NCBI GenBank assembly: GCA_001768235.1
Contig: MENK01000024.1
Coordinates: 20,468-84,467, forward strand
Direction of reading: 5' to 3'
Source: Bacteroidetes bacterium GWB2_32_14
GTDB lineage: Bacteria > Bacteroidota > Bacteroidia > Bacteroidales > UBA12077
Length of the DNA stretch: 64,000 nt
In this document: positions 54,843-62,615 of the stretch, piece by piece
How positions within the stretch are numbered: the stretch's first letter is position 1
Layout of the letters: every line of letters begins with the position of its first letter
Notes under the pieces: model-generated
What the model saw: the letters and a program-made list of their open reading frames with translations, nothing else
The model's database searches: none
What the model was told of the DNA's origin: nothing
Made by a program: the position numbers and the translations under genes

Positions 54843-55526
54843 ATGAGTCGTCTTGTAATAGTAATAGTTATTTTATTCGCTAGTTTCCAGATTTCAAATG
54901 CTCAAATTAACGGATTAGGAAATGCAGATAATTACGAAGGAATAAATAATTTAAATGATGTTAAAAGAAATATAAGTTTTGAGCAAAAAACTCAAAATCA
55001 GATGAAAAAGAGTAAACTCAATTATTATCTCGACGGAGATTGGCAGGCAGGTGTCTTTTATACAAAATCAAATACTTCAATCAATGGGTTTTTATACAGA
55101 TACAATATTTATACCGACCAAATTGAACTTCGTTCTGTTATAGATCACGAATCGATGGATATTGTTTCTATTGGCACAAGGAAATTTATTTTTTCACAAT
55201 TTCTTAATGAAGATAGTACAATGGATGAAGGTTACTTTGAATTACTTGTTAATGGCGATTGTAAACTATTAATTCGCAGAAGTCTCGATTACAAGGAAGG
55301 AAATAATGATTTTGCATATGGTGTTCCTTCTTCCACCGCTGTTGTTGAAAAATATTATATTAAGAAAAATAATGAAGTTGCTGTTATAATTAATAAATCG
55401 AAGGAAAGTATTATGAACATACTCTCAGATAAAAATGATTTTGTTAATTATATTGATGATAAACTGTTGTTAATTATCACGGAAAAGAAACTAATGGAAA
55501 TAGTCAACCATTATAATAAAATCTGA
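54843..55526 (+). CDS. Hypothetical exported protein
   Basis: A 227-residue protein with a signal peptide (MSRLVIVIVILFASFQISNA). The mature part reads QINGLGNADNYEGINNLNDV, then SKLNYYLDGDWQAGVFYTKS and beta-rich segments (FLYRYNIYTDQIELRSVIDH, GTRKFIFSQFLNE), in the manner of small periplasmic or outer-membrane-associated proteins. I do not recognise the family. It lies between the SusCD locus and cysC, and its link to either is not evident. Confidence 0.65.
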   Translation: MSRLVIVIVILFASFQISNAQINGLGNADNYEGINNLNDVKRNISFEQKTQNQMKKSKLNYYLDGDWQAGVFYTKSNTSINGFLYRYNIYTDQIELRSVIDHESMDIVSIGTRKFIFSQFLNEDSTMDEGYFELLVNGDCKLLIRRSLDYKEGNNDFAYGVPSSTAVVEKYYIKKNNEVAVIINKSKESIMNILSDKNDFVNYIDDKLLLIITEKKLMEIVNHYNKI

Positions 55527-55588
55527 ACATATTAATTTATAATTATTCTATCTAAGGAAAAATCTATAAATAATCGATATTATATTTC

Positions 55589-55596
55589 TATTTTTG
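55589..55596 (+). promoter_or_regulatory. Putative -7 box of the cysC-cysD-cysN group
   Basis: TATTTTTG, a full TAnnTTTG match, 19 bp before the cysC ATG. No -33 TTG at the expected position. The box suggests a separate promoter for sulfate activation. Confidence 0.4.
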
Positions 55597-55615
55597 TTGT
55601 TTACATATTAGAAAT

Positions 55616-56227
55616 ATGATTAGTGATATTCCCAATCTCCACCCTATTTTCGATAAAATCCTTAATCGTAACGATAAGGAAAAATTATTAAACCAACATT
55701 CTGTTGTTGTTTGGTTTACGGGTCTTTCTGGTAGCGGGAAATCAACAATTGCAAAAGCACTGGAGCTTGAATTACATTCCCGTGGTTATATTTCCAAAGT
55801 TCTCGATGGCGATAATGTAAGAACAGGAATAAATAACAATTTGGGTTTTTCAGACGAGGATCGCAAAGAAAACATTCGCCGAATAGCAGAAGTCTCAAAA
55901 TTATTTATGGAATGCGGAATTATTCTGATAAACTGCTTTATATCACCAACATGTATTATTCGAAACCAGGTTAAAGAAATTGTTGGAACAGAGAACTATT
56001 TCGAGATTTATGTAAATACACCACTCGAAACCTGCGAGAAAAGAGATACAAAAGGTATTTATGCCAAAGCCCGAAAAGGATTAATAAAAGAATTTACAGG
56101 TATATCTGCACCGTATGAAGAGCCTGTAAATCCTGATATCGAAATCAAAACAGAAGAGATGTCAGTAGAACAATCAGTTGAAATCATATTAAAGAAGCTT
56201 TTACCTCGAATAGAATATAAAAAATGA
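55616..56227 (+). CDS. cysC: Adenylylsulfate kinase
   Basis: A 203-residue kinase that phosphorylates adenosine 5'-phosphosulfate to PAPS. Walker A is FTGLSGSGKSTIAKAL, and the APS-binding region is LDGDNVRTGINNNLGFSDED followed by RKENIRRIAEVSKLF. The 25-residue N-terminal extension (MISDIPNLHPIFDKILNRND) is seen in some stand-alone forms. First gene of the sulfate-activation group, 37 bp before cysD. PAPS can feed sulfation or reduction; no cysH is in the window. Confidence 0.95.
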   Translation: MISDIPNLHPIFDKILNRNDKEKLLNQHSVVVWFTGLSGSGKSTIAKALELELHSRGYISKVLDGDNVRTGINNNLGFSDEDRKENIRRIAEVSKLFMECGIILINCFISPTCIIRNQVKEIVGTENYFEIYVNTPLETCEKRDTKGIYAKARKGLIKEFTGISAPYEEPVNPDIEIKTEEMSVEQSVEIILKKLLPRIEYKK

Positions 56228-56264
56228 TTAATTTTGCAGGTTCTGAATAGTAAACTTATTATCA

Positions 56265-57170
56265 ATGAATCAATATAAAATTAATCATTTACGAGAGCTG
56301 GAAGCCGAGTCGATATTTGTAATTCGTGAAGTAGTAGCCCAGTTCGAAAATCCTGTAATGTTATTTTCAGGCGGAAAAGATTCTATTGTTATGTTTCATC
56401 TGGCACGTAAAGCCTTCTGGCCCGCCCGTGTTCCTTTTCCTTTAATGCATATCGATACTGGCCATAATTTCAAGGAAACACTTGATTATCGTGATAAACT
56501 CATGGCCGATACAGAAACTAAACTTATTGTACGATACGTGCAGGATTCTATTAATCAGGGTAAAGCTGTTGATGAAACGGGTGTTAATGCAAGCAGAAAT
56601 AAACTTCAGACTGTTACATTATTGGATGGAATAGAAGAATTAAAATTCGATTGTGCAATGGGTGGCGGACGGCGCGATGAAGAAAAAGCACGTGCTAAAG
56701 AACGATTCTTCTCACATAGAGATGAATTTGGCCAGTGGGACCCCAAGAATCAGCGCCCTGAGTTATGGAATTTATTTAATGGTAAAAAACACATGGGTGA
56801 ACATTTCAGGGTATTTCCTATAAGTAACTGGACAGAAATGGATGTCTGGCAGTATATCATGCTCGAAAATATTCCTATTCCAAGTTTATATTTCTCACAT
56901 GAACGTGAAGTAATCAATCGGGATGGAACCATTTTAGCTGCCGGAGAATATGTAGCATTAAAAGAAGGAGAGATTCCTCAAAAACGTATCATTCGGTTCA
57001 GAACTATTGGCGATATGACTTGTACAGGAGCTGTTTTATCTAAGGCAGGTACAGTTGAAGAAATCATTGAAGAAGTAGCTGCAACCCGTGTTACAGAACG
57101 TGGTGGCAGATACGATGACAAGCGTTCCGAAGCAGCTATGGAAGACAGGAAAAAAGAAGGGTATTTTTAA
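56265..57170 (+). CDS. cysD: Sulfate adenylyltransferase subunit 2
   Basis: A 301-residue small subunit of ATP sulfurylase, which makes APS from ATP and sulfate in a complex with the CysN GTPase. The PP-loop is LFSGGKDSIVMFHLA, and the family motifs PLMHIDTGHNFKETLDYRD, CAMGGGRRDEEKARAKERFF and RFRTIGDMTCTGAV are all present. Length is exactly typical. It precedes the four-helix-bundle gene and cysN. Confidence 0.97.
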   Translation: MNQYKINHLRELEAESIFVIREVVAQFENPVMLFSGGKDSIVMFHLARKAFWPARVPFPLMHIDTGHNFKETLDYRDKLMADTETKLIVRYVQDSINQGKAVDETGVNASRNKLQTVTLLDGIEELKFDCAMGGGRRDEEKARAKERFFSHRDEFGQWDPKNQRPELWNLFNGKKHMGEHFRVFPISNWTEMDVWQYIMLENIPIPSLYFSHEREVINRDGTILAAGEYVALKEGEIPQKRIIRFRTIGDMTCTGAVLSKAGTVEEIIEEVAATRVTERGGRYDDKRSEAAMEDRKKEGYF

Positions 57171-57216
57171 TACTTAAAATTTAAATTGCCTAAAATGCCT
57201 GAAATAATTTAATAAA

Positions 57217-57591
57217 ATGATGGAAGAAGAAAAGAATCAAAAGAAAAAATTTGCAAAAGATTTAGAAATGAGAACTAAATTATTTGCAATTTCTATCATT
57301 AAATTATCAATAAGGTTGCCTGATACAACTGAAGGCAGAGTTGTGAAATATCAGATAACTAAAGCAGGAACAAGTGTCGGGGCAAATTATAGAGAAGCAA
57401 ATAGGGCAAGAAGTAAAGCTGATTTTAAAAACAAGATCAAAATCTGTGAAGGTGAAGCAAGTGAATGTCAATATTGGCTTGAGATTATCATGGAAATAGG
57501 ATGGATTAAGTCTGATGATTTGAAAAGTGAGTATGATGAATCAGGTGAATTATTAGCTATCTTTACTTCAATTGGTAATAATTTACAATAG
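57217..57591 (+). CDS. Four-helix-bundle protein (23S rRNA intervening-sequence type)
   Basis: A 124-residue protein of the four-helix-bundle / IVP family. Its signature is the helix pair VVKYQITKAGTSVGANYREA, then NRARSKADFKNKIKICEGEA and SECQYWLEIIMEIGW. Such genes are often found inside 23S rRNA intervening sequences or scattered near mobile DNA; their function is unknown. Here it sits between cysD and cysN, 46 bp after and 57 bp before, in the same direction, splitting a pair that is usually contiguous. Confidence 0.9.
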   Translation: MMEEEKNQKKKFAKDLEMRTKLFAISIIKLSIRLPDTTEGRVVKYQITKAGTSVGANYREANRARSKADFKNKIKICEGEASECQYWLEIIMEIGWIKSDDLKSEYDESGELLAIFTSIGNNLQ

Positions 57592-57648
57592 TAAATAAAA
57601 ACAATTATTATAACAGTTAAAAATTTTAGTCATTTTATATTTACAAGA

Positions 57649-58923
57649 ATGTCGGCAGAATATAACAGAGGATATTTAGATATGGAACTTTTGCGGTTCA
57701 CAACTGCAGGAAGTGTTGATGATGGTAAAAGCACGTTGATTGGCAGATTACTCTACGATAGTAAAGCTATTTTTGAAGATCAGCTTGAATCCATTGAACG
57801 TGCAAGTTTAAAGAAAGGTGAAGAAGGAATTAACCTGGCATTGTTAACCGATGGATTAAGGGCTGAAAGGGAGCAGGGAATAACTATAGATGTAGCATAC
57901 AGGTATTTTGCAACACCTAAACGTAAATTCATTATTGCCGATACTCCTGGCCATATTCAATACACCCGGAATATGGTTACAGGAGCATCTACTGCAAATG
58001 TGGCTCTGATACTTGTTGATGCACGCAATGGTGTTATTGAGCAAACCATACGCCATGCTTTTATAGCGTCATTATTGCAAATCCCGCATATTATTGTTTG
58101 CGTAAATAAAATGGATTTGGTTGAATTTGATGAAACAATTTTTGAAAATATTAAAGCTGATTTCGATAAAATCGCCACGAAGCTCGATGTTCATGATATC
58201 CGTTTTATCCCGATAAGTGCCAAATTAGGCGATAATGTGGTTGACCGTTCTAAAAATATGGACTGGTACGAAGGGCCAACGCTGATGTATTTACTTGAAA
58301 ATATACATATTGCAAGCGACATAAATCATTTAGATGCCCGTTTCCCGGTTCAGTATGTTATTCGTCCTATGCGTGATGAATATCACGATTATCGGGGATA
58401 TGCCGGGAGGGTTGAAGGCGGTATCTTCCGAAAAGGAGAAAAAGTAAAAGTTTTACCTTCAGGGTTTACTTCAAAAATAAAATCAATAGATATTTTTGAA
58501 AATAGTATTGAAGAAACATTTGCACCCCAATCAGTTACCATAACTCTCGAAGATGATATCGATATCAGCAGGGGAAACATGTTAATTAAAGAAGATAGTA
58601 TTCCTGAAATTGGACAGGATATTGATTTAATGATTTGCTGGTTTAACGAAAAACCTTTGATTTTAGGAGGTAAATATTTTTTAAAGCATACAACAAGCGA
58701 TCTGAGATGTGTAATTCGCGATGTGAAATATCGAATTGATGTAAACACGCTTACCAACGATGAAAACAACAAAAAAATAGGTTTAAATGATATTGCAAGA
58801 ATAACAATTAAAACAACGAAACCTGTTTTTTATGATTCTTACCGTAAAAACAGGTTGACAGGAAGCCTTATTTTTATTGACGAAGCAACCAACGAAACGG
58901 TTGGTGCGGGAATGATAATATAA
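57649..58923 (+). CDS. cysN: Sulfate adenylyltransferase subunit 1 (GTPase)
   Basis: A 424-residue translation-factor-like GTPase that drives APS formation. G1 is TAGSVDDGKSTLIGRLL, G3 is IADTPGHIQYTRNMVTGAS, G4 is VNKMDLVEFD. Domains 2 and 3 are standard, ending NRLTGSLIFIDEATNETVGA. There is no C-terminal CysC kinase fusion, which fits the presence of a separate cysC. The start (MSAEYNRGYLDMELLRFTTA) is normal. Confidence 0.96.
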   Translation: MSAEYNRGYLDMELLRFTTAGSVDDGKSTLIGRLLYDSKAIFEDQLESIERASLKKGEEGINLALLTDGLRAEREQGITIDVAYRYFATPKRKFIIADTPGHIQYTRNMVTGASTANVALILVDARNGVIEQTIRHAFIASLLQIPHIIVCVNKMDLVEFDETIFENIKADFDKIATKLDVHDIRFIPISAKLGDNVVDRSKNMDWYEGPTLMYLLENIHIASDINHLDARFPVQYVIRPMRDEYHDYRGYAGRVEGGIFRKGEKVKVLPSGFTSKIKSIDIFENSIEETFAPQSVTITLEDDIDISRGNMLIKEDSIPEIGQDIDLMICWFNEKPLILGGKYFLKHTTSDLRCVIRDVKYRIDVNTLTNDENNKKIGLNDIARITIKTTKPVFYDSYRKNRLTGSLIFIDEATNETVGAGMII

Positions 58924-59292
58924 CCCGGGTTCAATTTTTAAGAAATATACAACGAATACTTAACTTGTATAGTTGTATAATTAGTGTTATCCGGTTTATT
59001 GTTTACAACAAAACATTTCGTGTCATGGTGCTTTATTCAGCTTTGTCGGAAGTGCAGCCAGTTTGGTGATTGTCAGGTTTGTAGAATTAGTACAAAATAA
59101 AACCCAATATATAGGAGAGCACTGAAACAGGGCTATTCACAATATTATTAAATATTTCATTCGGACAACAGGTATAAAAATCGGTAATATTTTTTACTCG
59201 TAAATTAAATTTATCTAAATTTATAGTCATTAAGTAGCATATCTGTTTAATAATCAGTAAACAATTCTCGTCTCAATTCTTAATTTATTATC
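58924..59292. other. 369-bp non-coding stretch
   Basis: No gene, RNA or clear terminator seen. It begins with a short palindrome (AACCCGGGTT at the cysN stop) and contains a few AT-rich blocks that may hold the promoter of the next gene. It may include some decayed sequence, but no frame stays open. Confidence 0.3.
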
Positions 59293-61515
59293 ATGCAATT
59301 AATTAACCGATTTCTGACTTTAAACGTATTTCTGTTAATTTCAACTTGTATTTTAGGCCAAAATCCTGATAGTATTCAGAATGTGATTAATACTACAGAT
59401 GTTGATTCTGTAAAAATACAAGCTTATTTTGAACTTGCAGATATTTATTATTACGACAATCCCGACACGGCAGCATTTTTTTATAAAACAGGAATTGAAA
59501 TAGGTAAATCTAAAAATTTATCTAAAATTGTTTTTAATGCCCAGGTAAATTTATTTATGCTCTATACCAGCCAATCGGATTATTTTAATGCCAAAATTAT
59601 AGCCAACGATGCATTAGCTTTAGCCGGGTTAATGAAAGATTCCATGCTGATTTCACAGGCTCACAGCAACCTGGGAAATTTATATTCGCTAATTGAAATG
59701 TATGAAAAAGCCCTGAATCATTTTCACCAGGCGATTCAGGTTTACCCCATAGAAAAAAATCCGGTTGAAGCAGGGAAATTATACGGACGTATGGGGAATT
59801 TATACCTGACAATGGGATATTATGATGATGCTGAAAAGGCGTACAACAGAGCAATAGAATTTTTTAAGAAAGCGAATGTCCAAAAAGGGATTATTGTTGC
59901 AACTCAGAATTTAGGTATTGTTGAGAGGCACAGGAAAAATTTTGATAAAGCAATCGAATTTTATAACCAGGCACTAAAAGAACACGAAAAGATAGGTAAT
60001 CAGGCAGGAATTGCGCAATGTATGGCAAATATAGGGAATATTTATGTTGAAAATAACGAATATTATAAAGCGCTTACCAATTATCATAATGCCTTAAAGA
60101 TTTTTATAGATCAAAACCAGACAATAGATGAAGTTTTGTGTTATTCTGAAATTGCCGGTTTATACGTTAAAATTAAAAAGCCGGACCTTGCACTTGATTA
60201 TATAAATAAATCCCTCAGGTTAATTCAAACTATGCCGGAGAATTTAAGAACACGATTGGCAGTGTTGTATAACTTGCAGGATGCATATGCGTTGTCAGGC
60301 GATTCAGCAAATGCATATAAATTCCTGGATGAATACCAGTCTTTAAACGATTCACTCATGATACTGGATTCGCAAAAAAGAATAGATATTCTTAAAACCC
60401 AACTCGAATTTGAACAGAAAGATAAAGATATTCAACTTCTGACTGTTGAAAACAAACTTAAAGAAACAGAGCTTAAACGAAAAAGTATTTTTCAGATATT
60501 TTATTTGATTTTTATAGGATTTGCAATATTTGCAATATCTGCACTCTTTTTTCTTTTCCGGTTAAAAAAGAAGGCTAATATAGCATTGGAAATGAAAAAC
60601 GCTGAAATCTTGCAGCAAAAAGAAGAAATAGAATCTCAACGGGACGAAATAGAAGCCCAGCGGGATATGGTTTATTCTCAAAAACTGGACTTGGAAGCAA
60701 TTCATCTTAAAATATCTCAGAGTATTGAATATGCTCAAATAATTCAGACATCAATATTGCCTGATCCGGAAATTCTCAAAGGAAGCATTTCGGATTATTT
60801 TGTTTTTTATAAACCAAAAGATATCGTAAGCGGGGATTTTTACTGGTGGGCTAAAATAGAAAATACAACTGTTATTACAGCTGTCGATTGCACGGGACAT
60901 GGTGTGCCTGGTGCTTTTATGAGCATGTTAGGCATTTCCTTTCTTCGCGAAATTGTGATGAAGGAATATATAACTCACCCGGGAGTTATACTTCGAAAAT
61001 TACGTAAAGAAATTGTAAAAAGCCTGAATCAGAAAGACGAACTGGGAGCACCTCGCGATGGAATGGATATGGCTCTTGTTAGTATTAATCACAATACGAA
61101 TATAATTCAGTTTGCCGGGGCACATAACCCTGTTTATATTGTTAGCAGCCAATTTCAAAAACCTGAGAAAACACTTGTACAAGAGTATAGCATTGAAGGT
61201 GCAGATTGTAAATTATACGAAATTAAACCTGATAAAATGCCTATTGCCATTTATCATAAAATGGATCCGTTTACGAATCACGAAATTCAACTACATCAGG
61301 GCGATCAGATATACATGTTTAGCGATGGTTTTGCCGATCAGTTTGGAGGACTTGAATCGAAACGATTCATGTATAATGCATTTCGTGAGTTGATATTAAA
61401 AATTTCGGATAAACCAATGTATCTTCAAAAAGAAATTATCGAAACAACATTTAACATTTGGAAAGAAGGGCAGGAACAGATTGATGATGTAGTTGTACTT
61501 GGAATAAAAATTTAA
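59293..61515 (+). CDS. TPR-repeat membrane protein with SpoIIE-type phosphatase domain
   Basis: A 740-residue signalling protein. Layout: signal peptide (MQLINRFLTLNVFLLISTCI), about seven tetratricopeptide repeats (30-350, for example YEKALNHFHQAIQVYP, YDDAEKAYNRAIEFFKK, FDKAIEFYNQALKEHEK), a transmembrane helix (about 400-420), and a coiled coil (430-480). A PP2C-like SpoIIE phosphatase follows (500-738) with VSGDFYWWAKIENTTVITAV, DCTGHGVPGAFMSMLG, and FSDGFADQFGG for the metal-binding Asp residues. It senses through periplasmic TPRs and probably dephosphorylates an anti-sigma-factor antagonist; no partner gene is adjacent. Confidence 0.92.
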   Translation: MQLINRFLTLNVFLLISTCILGQNPDSIQNVINTTDVDSVKIQAYFELADIYYYDNPDTAAFFYKTGIEIGKSKNLSKIVFNAQVNLFMLYTSQSDYFNAKIIANDALALAGLMKDSMLISQAHSNLGNLYSLIEMYEKALNHFHQAIQVYPIEKNPVEAGKLYGRMGNLYLTMGYYDDAEKAYNRAIEFFKKANVQKGIIVATQNLGIVERHRKNFDKAIEFYNQALKEHEKIGNQAGIAQCMANIGNIYVENNEYYKALTNYHNALKIFIDQNQTIDEVLCYSEIAGLYVKIKKPDLALDYINKSLRLIQTMPENLRTRLAVLYNLQDAYALSGDSANAYKFLDEYQSLNDSLMILDSQKRIDILKTQLEFEQKDKDIQLLTVENKLKETELKRKSIFQIFYLIFIGFAIFAISALFFLFRLKKKANIALEMKNAEILQQKEEIESQRDEIEAQRDMVYSQKLDLEAIHLKISQSIEYAQIIQTSILPDPEILKGSISDYFVFYKPKDIVSGDFYWWAKIENTTVITAVDCTGHGVPGAFMSMLGISFLREIVMKEYITHPGVILRKLRKEIVKSLNQKDELGAPRDGMDMALVSINHNTNIIQFAGAHNPVYIVSSQFQKPEKTLVQEYSIEGADCKLYEIKPDKMPIAIYHKMDPFTNHEIQLHQGDQIYMFSDGFADQFGGLESKRFMYNAFRELILKISDKPMYLQKEIIETTFNIWKEGQEQIDDVVVLGIKI

Positions 61516-61545
61516 TTAACTTTGGTGGCTGATTTTTTATTTTAA

Positions 61546-61618
61546 GCCTTCTTAGCTCAGCTGGTAGAGCAGCTCATTCGTAATGAGCAGGTCGCGGGTT
61601 CGAATCCCGTGGAAGGCT
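61546..61618 (+). tRNA. tRNA-Thr (anticodon CGT)
   Basis: A complete 73-nt cloverleaf. The acceptor stem is GCCTTCT with GGAAGGC (one T.G pair), D-arm GCTC/GAGC, anticodon stem GCTCA/TGAGC around the loop TTCGTAA (anticodon CGT at 61579-61581, reading codon ACG), and T-arm GCGGG/CCCGT with loop TTCGAAT. The discriminator base is T. No CCA is encoded. It lies between two protein genes with no other tRNA nearby. Confidence 0.96.
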
Positions 61619-61706
61619 CATCCATTAATCTTTTCCTTGTTGTTTTTTGCGTTCTAAGTGCCTTCGTGGTAAAAAAATAATATTTTTGATTTAATTTTTA
61701 TTGTCT

Positions 61707-62591
61707 ATGTTTTTTGCCCCAATCCAATATAACGAACCAGTTTTTCGTCCACCGGGCGAAGCCCAATCGGCTATTCTGCAGGCTACAATTGGATGCTCCT
61801 GGAATAAATGTGCTTTTTGCGAGATGTACACATCTAAAAAATTCAGTGTTCGGTCACCTGAACAGCTTAAAAAGGATATTGAAACACTGGCAGGAATAAC
61901 AGGAGCTCGTAAAGTATTTTTGGCCGATGGAAACGCATTTGTGTTATCAGCAGGTAAGCTGATTCCCATATTGGAAGAGATTAATAACCAGTTTGGCAAA
62001 ATTCAACGGATTTCGTCGTATGCTTTACCAAAGGATATTATTTCAAAATCGATTGGCGAATTAAATCAATTAAAGAATCTCGGACTAAAATTGCTTTATA
62101 TCGGGATAGAAACAGGCGATGATGAATTGTTAAAGTTAATAAACAAAGGGGAAACATTTCAATCCATTGTTGATGGAATTGGAAAAGCTCACGATGCAGG
62201 AATTGATACATCAATAATGATTATAAATGGGTTGGGAGGGAAGAATTACAGCCGGCAACATGCTATACATTCAGCAGAAATAATAAACCGGTTAAACCCG
62301 AAATTTCTTTCAACCTTAACCTTGAGTTTACCTTTTGGCTTAGAACATTTTAAAAGCAGGTTTGATGGTGACTACAAACAACAAAGCATTAAGGAGCTGT
62401 TTGAAGAGTTAAGGTTATTTATTGAAAATACAAACGGAACTAATGTTATATATCGCAGCGACCATGTGTCGAATAATCTGATTTTAAAAGGAGTTTTATC
62501 GAAAGATAAGGAAATGTTAATTAACCAGATAAACAAGGCAATTCAAAGCATTCCTGATAATATATACCCCAATTCCCCTGCTTTTTTATAA
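61707..62591 (+). CDS. Radical SAM protein
   Basis: A 294-residue radical SAM enzyme. The start is the ATG at 61707 (MFFAPIQYNEPVFRPPGEAQ); a TTG at 61701 is in frame but not needed. The cluster motif is CSWNKCAFC (Cys30, Cys35, Cys38), with a Cx4Cx2C spacing instead of the standard Cx3Cx2C. It is followed by GARKVFLADGNAFVLSAG, and GLKLLYIGIETGDDELLKLI. No B12-binding domain is seen. Proteins of this type are widespread and of unknown function. Confidence 0.85.
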   Translation: MFFAPIQYNEPVFRPPGEAQSAILQATIGCSWNKCAFCEMYTSKKFSVRSPEQLKKDIETLAGITGARKVFLADGNAFVLSAGKLIPILEEINNQFGKIQRISSYALPKDIISKSIGELNQLKNLGLKLLYIGIETGDDELLKLINKGETFQSIVDGIGKAHDAGIDTSIMIINGLGGKNYSRQHAIHSAEIINRLNPKFLSTLTLSLPFGLEHFKSRFDGDYKQQSIKELFEELRLFIENTNGTNVIYRSDHVSNNLILKGVLSKDKEMLINQINKAIQSIPDNIYPNSPAFL

Positions 62592-62615
62592 AGATAGGCA
62601 TTCCATTTGATTATG

